64,000 bases of DNA from Pirellulaceae bacterium (lineage in GTDB: Bacteria; Planctomycetota; Planctomycetia; Pirellulales; Pirellulaceae): assembly GCA_019636375.1 (NCBI GenBank), contig JAHBXS010000004.1, positions 124,001 to 188,000 of the forward strand, written 5' to 3'. Shown here one piece after another: positions 17,866 through 27,386 of this stretch. The stretch's first letter is position 1; every line of letters begins with the position of its first letter. The position numbers and the translations under genes were made by a program. The notes beneath the pieces were generated by a model. That model ran no database searches, was not told the origin of the DNA, and worked only from the letters and a program-made list of their open reading frames with translations.

Positions 17866-20274
17866 TCAGTTTCTTGGTGGTTCGACACGCCAAGCCCGCA
17901 GGCCATTGCCGTCGGAAGTCACCAAAACGAATGAATCCCCACTTTGCCACCCCGCGATTCCAGAACAAGTCCGTACCATCTCAAGGCTGGCCGCTTGACC
18001 AGTCCGCGCATTCTTGATCAACAGGTTTCCTCGCGAATCCACCACGACCACTGAACCTGCTCCAGCCGGTGCGACCAGGGCCATCGATTCAACGTCGTTT
18101 TCGAAAATTTGCGGCCCCACGACAGTCCAGTCCCAATCCTCGCCGTTTGCGCCGCCAGCCCCCAAATTCCATTCGCCGCGATGATCGACCGCCAACAAAA
18201 ACCGCCGTCCGTCGTTGGGACTCGACGCGACTTTAACCACATTCATTGATATCGCGATTGGATTTGTCTCCCAACCCGACTCGGTTTCGGCAAACCCAAC
18301 CAGCCCACTTCGCCAGACAGCGTCGATGCCACCAACAGAAACCGCAATACTTTCGAAATCTCCGGAATCCGAGAGTTGCGTTTCCCCCCCCTCAAGACCG
18401 TAACTAACAATTCCTCGGCCCCGATACGAAACAACGATCTCATTCCCACGTTTGCCCTTGCGACAAACCATGTCGAGGACTTGTTCGTTGCCAGAACCTT
18501 TGAGTTGTCGCACGCTATTCCACTGGCGATCAAACAAATACACAGCGCGTCCGTAAGGAGTAAATGCAGCGAACACCGGACCGCCTTCCCATTCTGCAAC
18601 TCGGATTCTTGTGACCGTTTCTCCGGCTGGCAAATCTAATTCATACCGCCCTACTATTTTCCCTTGGGCGTCAATTTCGACGACGGTTCGCGCACCGTCC
18701 AAAACGACGAGAGATGGCTCAGGCACTCCGGGTACCAGCGCTAAATTCCCTGCCTTGCGAAGGTCCTCGACACGCCAAAGTTCTGTCAATTCGAATCGCG
18801 GAAGCGTCCCTCTTTTCTCGGGCGCGCTATCACCTTTCAACAATCGTTCGGCGTTGACCAACTCAAGTCGGCGGTGATACCGCTCAACAAATTGTTGATA
18901 GTCGGCCGTCATTTCTTGTGACAACGACTCGCCTGCATGAATGCGTTCGGCAGCGGTTGCGACTTCACCTGACCAATTCTGATCACCAAGCCCTCGCGCG
19001 TATTCGAGCACACCGGCAGGGCTGACAATGACAACGGCGGGCGTGTTCACAAGTCGAATGTTGTTGGCGGACACTAATTTCGGATCAAAGAGCCATACAA
19101 TCGGCACCCCCAGCCCTTCGGCCACCGAAGCCAACGAACGATTGACCATGGGACTCGACTCGGCGTCTTGGTCAACTTGATCGTCGGCATAGACTCCGAT
19201 GATTTGAACTTTTGTTTGTGGGTTTAGTTTTCGCAGAGTCTCGCGAATTTCGCCGAGTCGCGAGATCGTCCCGGGACCACTCAACCCAGAAAACCAAAAC
19301 AGGGCAGTCGTTTGCCCCCTGAACCGTTCCAAGGGAGCCCGATTTCCGGATTGCTCTAACAGTTGCAAGTCGGCGACTTGGCCCAGTGATTCGCAAGGGA
19401 ACGGTTCTGGGATCGGCACAAACTGTTGAACAGGGCGTGAATTCTTTGGGCGTGTGACGACGAACCGATCTGCGGGCAAGGCTGCATTAAACTCCGCGCC
19501 ATGCATTCTCGCGAAAAACTGAATCTCGCCGACCTCCTCACTGCTCGTGACAAGCGAATCAAGCAACGTCTTCGGCAAGGTCATCTGGCGAAGGGCGAGC
19601 GTCTCTTGGTCGATCCACAAGTCGTATCCCTCAGCAGACTCGCCGACCTGTATATGGTAACAGGCACGACCATCAACTTTGCCATCGGCCAGGCGACTCA
19701 ACTCTTGAAAATCATGCAAGTCCATCCAATCGTCATTCGATCCCAGCCATATCGCGGGCGGAGGAATCAAAAAGTCTTGCACAGAACCTGGATTGGCCCC
19801 CAGCGGCAATTCCGATCTCCCGGCCGCAAAATATCGCGCGATTGGATCGGTCATGATTCGCCGTAGGCCCTCCCCTTCGTCACGATTGAGAAGCCATTGG
19901 CCGTCCAAATTTCCGGATTCGATGTCGTAAACAAAACAACCGATCCTCTGTCCGTCGCCACGAATCTCAGCATTGAACCAAAGTGCCTCGCGGCGTCCGT
20001 CCTTTTGCCATATCTGTCTCCAGGCTTGTTCCTCTTGGATGACTCTTCCATCCATGCGGTAACTTAAATAGAGGACTGCTTGGTCCTGATAGCTTTGTGC
20101 TTCGCGATAGGCAGCACGCATCTTTTTGAGAATATCACCCGCTGCCAAACCGTCAGTGAACTGAATGGGCTTTTGCTCGGCGTTTTCAGTTCCGGAGTTT
20201 TTATTTGTGCTACAGCCAAGCGATGCCAAACAACAGCAGCAAAAAATTAACGCATGTCGTGCGAGTTGGCACAT
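17866..20274 (-). CDS. Lipoprotein with LolA-like, thioredoxin-like and propeller-like regions
   Basis: About 802 residues from the ATG giving MCQLARHALIFCCCC with lipobox LASLGC, so the Cys should be lipidated; a longer start at 20328 would hide it. Residues about 40-280 resemble a LolA/outer-membrane-lipoprotein-sorting fold (AYREAQSYQDQAVLYLSYR, YDLWIDQETLALRQM). Residues about 310-450 look like a thioredoxin or redoxin fold (GQTTALFWFSG, KVQIIGVYADD, VPIVWLFDP, NTPAVVIVSPAG). The usual Cys-x-x-Cys is replaced by SGLSGPG, so it is probably not redox active. The last 280 residues form repeated beta strands of propeller type. The cellular role is unknown. Confidence 0.72.
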   Translation of the reverse strand: MCQLARHALIFCCCCLASLGCSTNKNSGTENAEQKPIQFTDGLAAGDILKKMRAAYREAQSYQDQAVLYLSYRMDGRVIQEEQAWRQIWQKDGRREALWFNAEIRGDGQRIGCFVYDIESGNLDGQWLLNRDEGEGLRRIMTDPIARYFAAGRSELPLGANPGSVQDFLIPPPAIWLGSNDDWMDLHDFQELSRLADGKVDGRACYHIQVGESAEGYDLWIDQETLALRQMTLPKTLLDSLVTSSEEVGEIQFFARMHGAEFNAALPADRFVVTRPKNSRPVQQFVPIPEPFPCESLGQVADLQLLEQSGNRAPLERFRGQTTALFWFSGLSGPGTISRLGEIRETLRKLNPQTKVQIIGVYADDQVDQDAESSPMVNRSLASVAEGLGVPIVWLFDPKLVSANNIRLVNTPAVVIVSPAGVLEYARGLGDQNWSGEVATAAERIHAGESLSQEMTADYQQFVERYHRRLELVNAERLLKGDSAPEKRGTLPRFELTELWRVEDLRKAGNLALVPGVPEPSLVVLDGARTVVEIDAQGKIVGRYELDLPAGETVTRIRVAEWEGGPVFAAFTPYGRAVYLFDRQWNSVRQLKGSGNEQVLDMVCRKGKRGNEIVVSYRGRGIVSYGLEGGETQLSDSGDFESIAVSVGGIDAVWRSGLVGFAETESGWETNPIAISMNVVKVASSPNDGRRFLLAVDHRGEWNLGAGGANGEDWDWTVVGPQIFENDVESMALVAPAGAGSVVVVDSRGNLLIKNARTGQAASLEMVRTCSGIAGWQSGDSFVLVTSDGNGLRAWRVEPPRN

Positions 20275-20666
20275 AGAATCTTCCTGATCAAACACAAGGG
20301 GTAACGTCGGTGAAAGCCCCACGAACAAAACGTCCCTTCGACCATTTTGCCCGATCCGGCATTTCCCGTAAACGTCGAATTAAGCATCAATCAGACTTTC
20401 TACCCTTGATTTTCACGGTTGAATCCGCGTGACTTGGGCTCTTTCACGAAGTGAAAAGCCACGTAGCAGCTCACTCTGACTTTTCATGGAGTGAAAAGCA
20501 ACGTAGCCGCTCACTCCGTGAACGAGCGATCAAATTCGTGAGCGAGCAATCAAATCCGTGAACAAGCGGCAAATAGCCAAATTCCATGATCATGCGGCGA
20601 TTTAATTCTTTACGTCGGCTGAAATTCTACATCGCTCGCAGTCCGGCGAGTTGACCGAAACGGTGG
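20275..20666. other. Intergenic region between divergent genes, repeat-rich
   Basis: About 390 bases between the lipoprotein (minus) and the LarA-like gene (plus). It should hold both promoters and carries the palindrome cluster listed separately. Confidence 0.5.
20440..20572. repeat. Cluster of short palindromes and direct repeats
   Basis: Two units of about 40 bases each begin with a TTTCAC..GTGAAA palindrome and continue AAGC(C/A)ACGTAGC(A/C)GCTCACTC. Two to three units of 20 bases (GAGCGATCAAATTCGTG type) follow. Related palindromes flank the group II intron at 40.97 and 43.01 kb and follow the gene at 51.8 kb. This suggests a dispersed short palindrome family. Confidence 0.7.
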
Positions 20667-21887
20667 GTGAGGGATAAGATCAATCCACCGTCGATTGTCA
20701 ATCGTTTGAGTATTTTTAATCAGGTAATTCGCCTCGTGGCCGCGTCATCCAGAATTTCCCTCCAATCCTTTCGCCAATTCATCGAGCGTCACCAAATTCG
20801 TTCGCTGTACGAGCATCAGTTCTCACCGCAGGACTCCGCCGAAAAGTTGGTGCGTGATGCCCTTGCGTCGCCACTTGATTATCCCCCAATTGATCAGGCG
20901 ATCTTACCCGGCGAGCGGATTGCGATTGTCGTTCATCGTCCCCTTACCCAAGTCAATCAAGTGACCCAAATTCTGGTGCGCGAACTTAACGAGCGATTCA
21001 ATTGCGAGGTGTCGGTCGTCTATCCCGCGGGAACTGACGAAAGCAACATTGTGTCGCTTGAAAACTCAGGTGGCGTCAACCTTGTTACCCATGACCCAGA
21101 CGAGACCAATCAACTGGCAATGATTGCGATTGATCCCCAAGGAGAGGCCTTGTACGTCAATCGAGCAATGTTCGACGCCGATGTCGTGATTCCCGTCAGT
21201 TGTTTTTCGTTACGTGAGCAACAACAAGGATTGGACTGCGTCGTACCAAAATTTTTAGGACGTACGAATCAAGATCAATTCGCCGAACTGAATAAGGCCA
21301 AACAAAGGGGGCTGATTCGATTGGTCAGCGAAAACCTGGGAACCTTTGTAGGAATTCAAGTTGTGTTAGGGCCCGGCGGCGAAATTGGAAATGTGCTTGC
21401 CGGTGAATCGACGGCCATTCGAGAGGCGGCAACCAAATTTCTCACGACCAAATGGCGTTTGCCCATCGAGGAACGTTACTCGGTGGTCGTGGCATCCCTC
21501 GAAGGACCTAGCTTTACACAGACCTGGGAGCAATTCGCGAACGCCTTGATGACCGCACAACAATGCGCCGCTCCCGGTGCCGCTTTGGTGGTTTATTCGG
21601 AATTGACGACAAGGCCCAGAGGAGAGTGGCGGGCGGCGTTGTCTTCCGCAACCTCCGACTCACGCAAAATCACCTCTCGTGAGGCGATGCGATTGGCGGA
21701 AATTGCAACCGATCACCCGATATATTTGATCTCGGGATTAAATGATTCAGATGTCGAAGCCCTCGGGATGGGTCCAATCAACGAATTGGATGAACTGGAA
21801 CGCTTGATCGCCAGACAAGGTGAAGCGATCTTAGTCCGCGATGCAGATCAAGCGGTCGTTGAGTTCGTCGGCGAACCGGCGACTTAA
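20667..21887 (+). CDS. Lactate racemase (LarA) domain-like protein
   Basis: 406 residues if read from the GTG at 20667; the N-terminus is uncertain because no ribosome binding site stands out and further GTG/TTG codons lie inside. The region around residues 80-250 (LPGERIAIVVHRPL, QILVRELNERF, VNRAMFDADVVIPVS, GLDCVVPKFLGR) fits the LarA N-terminal domain family (DUF2088). Members racemise 2-hydroxy acids with a nickel pincer cofactor or have unknown roles. I cannot place the cofactor Lys/His residues, so activity is uncertain. It heads a forward run with ygfZ, a cyclophilin and a nitroreductase. Confidence 0.65.
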   Translation: MRDKINPPSIVNRLSIFNQVIRLVAASSRISLQSFRQFIERHQIRSLYEHQFSPQDSAEKLVRDALASPLDYPPIDQAILPGERIAIVVHRPLTQVNQVTQILVRELNERFNCEVSVVYPAGTDESNIVSLENSGGVNLVTHDPDETNQLAMIAIDPQGEALYVNRAMFDADVVIPVSCFSLREQQQGLDCVVPKFLGRTNQDQFAELNKAKQRGLIRLVSENLGTFVGIQVVLGPGGEIGNVLAGESTAIREAATKFLTTKWRLPIEERYSVVVASLEGPSFTQTWEQFANALMTAQQCAAPGAALVVYSELTTRPRGEWRAALSSATSDSRKITSREAMRLAEIATDHPIYLISGLNDSDVEALGMGPINELDELERLIARQGEAILVRDADQAVVEFVGEPAT

Positions 21888-21929
21888 AACACTGATCACA
21901 AATTGTCGAAATTGGAGAAAAACAACAAC

Positions 21930-22871
21930 ATGGAACGCGCTGCGTATGGCATTCAAATTGGCGGAGACATCGTGCAATTAGCAGGCAGCGATCGCGCCAA
22001 ATGGCTCCACAATTTTTGTACGGCGGACATCAAGGCTCTCACTCCGGGAGATTCCTGCGAGGCGTTTATTCTGAATAGCAAAGGAAAGGTGAGCGGCTGG
22101 GTCCAAGTTTTCTGTCGCGCCGAGACACTCGATTTGTTGATGCCGGTAGGGACCGCCCCCGCGATGCTGGAGCACTTCGAACGGTACGTGATCCGTGAAG
22201 ACGTTTCTTTTGAACATGTTGCTGCACCCACAGAATTATTCTTTCTGTGGGGCGCGGAGGCTGGCGATGCTTTTCGCGAATCAACGGGTTGCGAGCTAAT
22301 TCCGGGAAAAACTTCCCAAACCGTTTTGAATGGTCAGACCATTTTAGCAACCCCCATCGAGATGATTGGCCCCGGAATTCTCGTCGAGGTTGCCGCTCAA
22401 TCGTTGAGCGATCCTGAGGCGTGGTTCTCTTCGACAGGCTTCGAAGTAGGGGATTCTGAGGACTTAAATCTCCAACGAATTCTGCATCGAGCCCCCAGAT
22501 GGGGAACCGATTTCAACGACGACTATTTGCCGCAAGAACTCCGTCGAGATGATTTGGCTATCTCCTTCACCAAGGGATGTTATCTGGGCCAAGAAACCGT
22601 AGCACGGATCGACGCTCTCGGACACGTTAATCGCTTTTTGGCGGTTATTGCTCTCACGGTTCCCCCCGAGCACCAATGGAATTTGCCCGTCGAAGTTACG
22701 ATTGAGCAACAAAAGGTCGGCAGCTTGACCTCCGTTGCACAAGATCGCGCCGATCCGCAACTTTGGTTCGGCCTTGCAACATTGAAACGGACAATTGCTA
22801 AACCTGGTCAGAAGATCAGCATCGGCGAAGTCACCGGGTCAGTGGTTGATTCACAAGGCAGCAAAGGTTAA
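21930..22871 (+). CDS. ygfZ: Folate-binding YgfZ/GcvT-like protein
   Basis: 313 residues from the ATG preceded by TTGGAGAAA; a TTG at 21903 would add nine. YgfZ proteins bind tetrahydrofolate and assist assembly or repair of iron-sulfur clusters in the cytoplasm. The diagnostic motif FTKGCYLGQETVARIDALG is present, with the Cys. Upstream blocks LHNFCTADIKALTPG and AFILNSKGKV fit the GcvT-like fold. It is separated from the LarA-like gene by a short gap and is probably cotranscribed. Confidence 0.9.
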   Translation: MERAAYGIQIGGDIVQLAGSDRAKWLHNFCTADIKALTPGDSCEAFILNSKGKVSGWVQVFCRAETLDLLMPVGTAPAMLEHFERYVIREDVSFEHVAAPTELFFLWGAEAGDAFRESTGCELIPGKTSQTVLNGQTILATPIEMIGPGILVEVAAQSLSDPEAWFSSTGFEVGDSEDLNLQRILHRAPRWGTDFNDDYLPQELRRDDLAISFTKGCYLGQETVARIDALGHVNRFLAVIALTVPPEHQWNLPVEVTIEQQKVGSLTSVAQDRADPQLWFGLATLKRTIAKPGQKISIGEVTGSVVDSQGSKG

Positions 22872-22952
22872 CCTTTAGGCCGTTAGGGTCACCGACCTTG
22901 GACCTATCAAAACCAACTCCATCAACCTTAAAAAATATTTGAGAAAGCAAAA

Positions 22953-23477
22953 ATGAGCATTCGCAAAACTGTCGATGACGCGACACAAGACCTGGATTTT
23001 GACAATAAAAAATATCAACTTCAAATTGACACAAATCACGGAACCATCACGTTGGATTTGTTTCCGGAGCGTGCTCCAGGCCATTGCCGCAACATCATCG
23101 GGTTGGCACGTGCGGGATTCTATGACGGGCTCGGATTTCATCGGATCATTAATGGATTCATGATCCAAGGGGGCTGCCCACAAGGAACCGGAACCGGCGG
23201 ACCCGGCTACCAAATCAAGGCCGAGTTCAACGACTTGCCACACGAGTCGGGGGTTCTTTCGATGGCTCGTTCTAACGATCCGAATTCTGCAGGAAGCCAG
23301 TTCTTTATTTGCCTTGGAAAACACGCCTACCTGGACCGCCAGTACACGGCGTTTGGCAAAACAGTCGATGACGCCAGCATGGAAGTCGTTCGCAAAATTG
23401 GATCGTTGGAAACTGATCGCAACGATCGACCTCGCACCGAGGCCAAAATGACGAAAGTCACCGTTCTGGAAGTTTAA
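22953..23477 (+). CDS. Cyclophilin-type peptidyl-prolyl cis-trans isomerase
   Basis: 174 residues, no signal peptide, so cytoplasmic. It catalyses isomerisation of Xaa-Pro bonds. The active-site blocks are present: [16 protein letters not shown] (catalytic Arg), [34 protein letters not shown] and the C-terminal [10 protein letters not shown]. The Trp that marks cyclosporin-sensitive forms is replaced by the sequence around [12 protein letters not shown]. It lies five bases before the nitroreductase start, so they form one transcript. Confidence 0.95.
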   Translation: MSIRKTVDDATQDLDFDNKKYQLQIDTNHGTITLDLFPERAPGHCRNIIGLARAGFYDGLGFHRIINGFMIQGGCPQGTGTGGPGYQIKAEFNDLPHESGVLSMARSNDPNSAGSQFFICLGKHAYLDRQYTAFGKTVDDASMEVVRKIGSLETDRNDRPRTEAKMTKVTVLEV

Positions 23478-23482
23478 ACCAG

Positions 23483-24157
23483 ATGAATTCGAGCAAGCCC
23501 GAGTTTGTGCCTTACGAAAATTATCGCCGATTTAATCACGGCGAAATGGTGGCGCGCTCTCGGGCTTTCTACGAGATGATCCGAAAACGGCGAACTGTTC
23601 GCGAGTTTTCTCCGGAGCCCTTTCCAGATGAAATCATCGAAAACGCAATTCTTGCGGCCGGAACCGCTCCCAACGGAGCGAACCTACAGCCGTGGCACTT
23701 CGCGATTGTTCGCGATCCGGCAATCAAACAAAAAATCCGTGTAGCCGCCGAAGCTGAGGAACAAGAGTTCTATCAGACTCGTGCGCCTCAAGAATGGCTC
23801 GACGCGTTGGCCCCGCTCGGAACCGACGAGCACAAGCCATTTTTAGAAATCGCTCCGGCCTTGATTGTTGTATTCGGGAAGGCCTATTCTGTATCGCCAG
23901 CCGGAAAAAACGTGAAAAATTATTACGTCTCCGAATCGGTTGGAATCGCGACCGGTTTATTGATTGCCAGTTTGCACTCGGCAGGCTTGGCAACCTTGAC
24001 GCACACTCCAAGTCCCATGGCATTTCTAAACGAGATTCTTGGACGCCCCAAGAACGAACGCCCTTTTCTCCTGTTGGTCGTCGGCTATCCGGCTGCCGAC
24101 GTGACAATACCGAACATTTCGAAAAAAACGTTGTCCGAAATCTCAAGCATTCACTAG
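23483..24157 (+). CDS. Nitroreductase-family flavoprotein, iodotyrosine deiodinase-like
   Basis: 224 residues of the FMN-dependent nitroreductase fold. FMN-binding block [18 protein letters not shown] and the block [19 protein letters not shown] resemble the bacterial homologues of iodotyrosine deiodinase more than NfsB-type enzymes. Further blocks are [21 protein letters not shown] and [16 protein letters not shown]. The likely role is reductive chemistry on a small aromatic, but the substrate is unknown. Its stop overlaps the convergent histidine kinase stop by four bases. Confidence 0.88.
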   Translation: MNSSKPEFVPYENYRRFNHGEMVARSRAFYEMIRKRRTVREFSPEPFPDEIIENAILAAGTAPNGANLQPWHFAIVRDPAIKQKIRVAAEAEEQEFYQTRAPQEWLDALAPLGTDEHKPFLEIAPALIVVFGKAYSVSPAGKNVKNYYVSESVGIATGLLIASLHSAGLATLTHTPSPMAFLNEILGRPKNERPFLLLVVGYPAADVTIPNISKKTLSEISSIH

Positions 24158-26787
24158 CTCGATTGAAGCTGACTCAGTTTCCGTTTGATCTCAGCGGTGA
24201 CCCGATCCATTTCTTGGCAGCAAAGGCGATACTGAGTACCGAGTTCTTCTGCCGAACTAGTCATAGCGAGATCTTCAAGCTTTTCAAAAGACTGCTGCGC
24301 TGTCATCGTTTCCAAGAAACCCAACGAGCCTTTAATGGAATGAGACGCGGCAGCGATTTCCGAAAGGTCTTGGCATTCCATCGCGACAGTGAGACGTCGA
24401 ATTTGACCAGGAGTCTCTTCGACAAAAATCTTCAAGAGTTCTTGAAAAAGTTTTTGATTGCCGGCCGTATTGGTTAACGCTTTTTTCCAATCGACTTGCA
24501 GTTTTGCCGGCTCCAATTCTACGCTGTCGTCTAAAATCGGTTTCGTGTCTGACGGAACTCGATGTGCTCGAGGAAATTTCGGAAACAACTGAGACAACTT
24601 CTGCTTGATTTCGCGAAGGCGAATCGGCTTGCTGAGATAATCGTCCATTCCTGCTGCTAGACAATTTTCGCGGTCCCCTTTCATCGCATGAGCCGTCATA
24701 GCGACAACTGGGATATGCGCTCCGGTTTCCAATTCCCGTTCACGAAGCTGGCTTGTCGCCGACAAACCATCCAGGACGGGCATTTGTACATCCATTAATA
24801 CCATGTCAAAGGACATCTTTTCCATCAGATCCAGGGCAATCTTTCCGTTTCCGGCCACGGTGACTTGATGCCCGAGTCCCTCGAGTAGTCCCACCGCGAG
24901 CTTCTGGTTCACAAGGTTATCTTCCGCCAACAAAATATGCAGGTTATGCACGGAATTTTCGTTTTCGTGGCCCTCTTCGACTTCGAGAATGTTGCGGCGA
25001 TGGCCGTTGGACATCAGCGAATTCACTACCGCTTGGTAAATCTCGGATTGCTTGGCAGGCTTCATAAGAGGAGCCGGAACCCCTAACGCTTGCAAACTGT
25101 TTGAGTCGCGCGGCCTAGCTCCGGAAGAGAGTATGATCAAGGCGCTAGATTTCAAAAACCCTTGATCTAAGACTCGTTTGGCAAGTTCAATGCCATCAAT
25201 GTCCGGCATGTTCACATCAGAAATCATCAACTGAAAACCGTCGCCTTCTTCTACTGCGTCTGCCAACGCCTGCAACGCCGATTCCGCCCCGGAAGTTGTT
25301 GTCGGAATCATGCCCCAACCTGCAAAAATCTCTTTGAGGATTCGCCGATTGGTGGCATTATCATCGACGATTAGAACCCGCAGGCCACTCATGTCCCCGT
25401 GCCCTTCCGAGCCGCTTCCAGTACCCGCCTGCTCCTCAATTTCAAGGCTTAGTTCGAACTGAAATTTGCTCCCGCGATCTAGCTCACTCTCGACCCAAAT
25501 TCTTCCATTCATCAATTCCACGAGCCTAGCGCAAATCGCCAGCCCCAGACCTGTTCCCCCATATCGCCGCGTGGTCGAGGCATCGGCCTGCTCGAATTCC
25601 TCAAACACTTTGTCAATCTTGTCGGTAGGAATCCCGATTCCAGTGTCGAAGACCGTGAACCGCAGCAAAGCCGTATCGCAATTTTTTTCAATGCAGTCAA
25701 TCTCTAAAACGATTTCCCCTTGCTCTGTGAATTTAATCGCATTGCCAATCAGATTCAGGATGATCTGCCGCAAGCGATTTGAATCGCCGCGCAAAATCCT
25801 CGGGGTCTGAGGGTCGATTTGGCAGGCCAACTCTAGGCCCTTGCCTTGCGCTCGCAACCCCAAGCCCTTGAGTGTATCGCCGAGCAATTCACGAATATCA
25901 AACGAGAGCGTTTCGATCTCCAGTTTGCCGGCCTCGATTTTGGAAAAGTCCAAAATGTCATTGAGGAGTGTCAGCAGCGAAACGCCGGAATCTTGCAACA
26001 TCCGCATGTACTCTTTTTGCGTCGAGTTGAGCGGTGTTTCGAGGAGCAAATCAGTGATGCCAATGATCCCGTTGAGCGGCGTGCGAATCTCGTGACTCAT
26101 GTTGGCGAGAAAATCACTCTTGGCCCGATTGGCTTGTTCGGCGGCAAGTTTGGCTTCGCGAAGCTCCTCTCGTTCGCGTTCGAGAGCTTGTTCGGCAAGC
26201 CGTTGTTCGGTGATGTCCCAAAAAATGGTCTGAATGCCGATGACCTCACGGCGTTCGTTGCGCACCGGGCCTTTTCGTGACGCAAAGAATCGAGTTTCTC
26301 CGTTGACCTCGGCGTCAAAGACATCCTCCAAGACCTTGCCGGATTCCATCACCTGTTCGTCTTCCTCGCGGGCTGCCTTGGCCAAATCCTCAGGATAGAA
26401 ATCAGCAACGGTTTTGCCGATGATTTGATCGTTGGGCAATCCCATCAGCTCGGCAAATTTGTCGTTGACATAGACAATTTTCCCTTGACGGTTTTTGCGG
26501 ATGAAGCAGGCCGGGATATTCTTCACCAGGGAAAGAAACAGCGATTTCTCGTCGTTTAAATTGCCGTCGTCAGAATCAAGGGGTTCTGTATGTTCGTCTT
26601 TGTTCATGGGTGACTCCATCGACTGGGAACCATCGCGGCAACGGGCCTTGATTTCGCATTGTAACAAAACGGAATCGAACTGCGAATCGCCGTGTTGGCC
26701 AGGGACGACTTGATGAGTGCCATCTGCCAGAGACAACCTCTCGCAAACGCTCAGGATTTTTTCCCTAGCCGATTGTATCGAACTCAT
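24154..26787 (-). CDS. Hybrid sensor histidine kinase: PAS, HisKA, HATPase, two receivers, HPt
   Basis: 877 residues, no obvious membrane segment. Order: PAS domain (about 80-195, ending IFWDITEQ), coiled coil, HisKA with His232 in [15 protein letters not shown], HATPase_c with DTGIGIP and GGTGLGLAI, a first receiver ([25 protein letters not shown]), a second receiver ([25 protein letters not shown]) and an HPt domain with the phospho-accepting His in [13 protein letters not shown]. This is a full internal phosphorelay like BarA or ArcB, sensing in the cytoplasm. The first 60 residues are atypical, so the start may be the Met near residue 57. No partner regulator is adjacent. Confidence 0.94.
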   Translation of the reverse strand: MSSIQSAREKILSVCERLSLADGTHQVVPGQHGDSQFDSVLLQCEIKARCRDGSQSMESPMNKDEHTEPLDSDDGNLNDEKSLFLSLVKNIPACFIRKNRQGKIVYVNDKFAELMGLPNDQIIGKTVADFYPEDLAKAAREEDEQVMESGKVLEDVFDAEVNGETRFFASRKGPVRNERREVIGIQTIFWDITEQRLAEQALEREREELREAKLAAEQANRAKSDFLANMSHEIRTPLNGIIGITDLLLETPLNSTQKEYMRMLQDSGVSLLTLLNDILDFSKIEAGKLEIETLSFDIRELLGDTLKGLGLRAQGKGLELACQIDPQTPRILRGDSNRLRQIILNLIGNAIKFTEQGEIVLEIDCIEKNCDTALLRFTVFDTGIGIPTDKIDKVFEEFEQADASTTRRYGGTGLGLAICARLVELMNGRIWVESELDRGSKFQFELSLEIEEQAGTGSGSEGHGDMSGLRVLIVDDNATNRRILKEIFAGWGMIPTTTSGAESALQALADAVEEGDGFQLMISDVNMPDIDGIELAKRVLDQGFLKSSALIILSSGARPRDSNSLQALGVPAPLMKPAKQSEIYQAVVNSLMSNGHRRNILEVEEGHENENSVHNLHILLAEDNLVNQKLAVGLLEGLGHQVTVAGNGKIALDLMEKMSFDMVLMDVQMPVLDGLSATSQLRERELETGAHIPVVAMTAHAMKGDRENCLAAGMDDYLSKPIRLREIKQKLSQLFPKFPRAHRVPSDTKPILDDSVELEPAKLQVDWKKALTNTAGNQKLFQELLKIFVEETPGQIRRLTVAMECQDLSEIAAASHSIKGSLGFLETMTAQQSFEKLEDLAMTSSAEELGTQYRLCCQEMDRVTAEIKRKLSQLQSS

Positions 26788-26882
26788 TTTGCCCTACGAT
26801 ATAGGAGTTCTCCGGTTCATTTCCGATTTCAGACGATGTTGCGGCTTTCCAGGTCCGGGTTTTTACTTCGAAAAGTTTACTG

Positions 26883-27386
26883 ATGATTAAAGTTCAACAT
26901 TTATTGGGCCTTTCGGTTGCATTTTGCGGTATGCTGTTGGTCCTGGGTTGCGGCGTCGGCAAAGAAATTAAAAAAACGGGTGAAGAGATTCGCCGCTCCA
27001 AGCGCGAAGTCAAAAAACGTTTGGACGAATTGCAACTCCGAGTCGAAATGGATTTCGAGTTGCAAGACGCCTTTAAGTTGGTGAATTCGGCCTACCAAGA
27101 GGCTTGGAGCAACGGACCCGTATTAGGGTGGGATTCTCTTTCGCAAACCAATGCCGCCACGAGTTCCCTTGGGACTCGGATTTCTGACGCGAGAAAAAAA
27201 GGGATCGAGCCGATCTTTAACATCCCGAACGACTTGAGCGATGAGGTCAAGGCCGACACGGTGATCGCTTACGCACCCGGTAACTCACCGGATCAATTTT
27301 GGATTTTGTTGGCGAACGGCAAATACGACAAAGTAACATCGGCTGAACTTGCCGAGGCCAAAGGCGAAACACCCCAACAACCGTGA
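26883..27386 (+). CDS. Small lipoprotein of unknown function
   Basis: 167 residues with a lipoprotein signal (MIKVQHLLGLSVAFCGMLLV, lipobox VLGC). A Lys/Glu/Arg-rich helix follows the Cys (residues 25-60, IKKTGEEIRRSKREVKKR) and may be a coiled coil. The C-terminal part (SDEVKADTVIAYAPGNSPDQFWILLANG) looks like a small globular domain. I recognise no family. The stop overlaps the start of the U32 peptidase gene as TGATG, so translation is probably coupled. Confidence 0.75.
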   Translation: MIKVQHLLGLSVAFCGMLLVLGCGVGKEIKKTGEEIRRSKREVKKRLDELQLRVEMDFELQDAFKLVNSAYQEAWSNGPVLGWDSLSQTNAATSSLGTRISDARKKGIEPIFNIPNDLSDEVKADTVIAYAPGNSPDQFWILLANGKYDKVTSAELAEAKGETPQQP

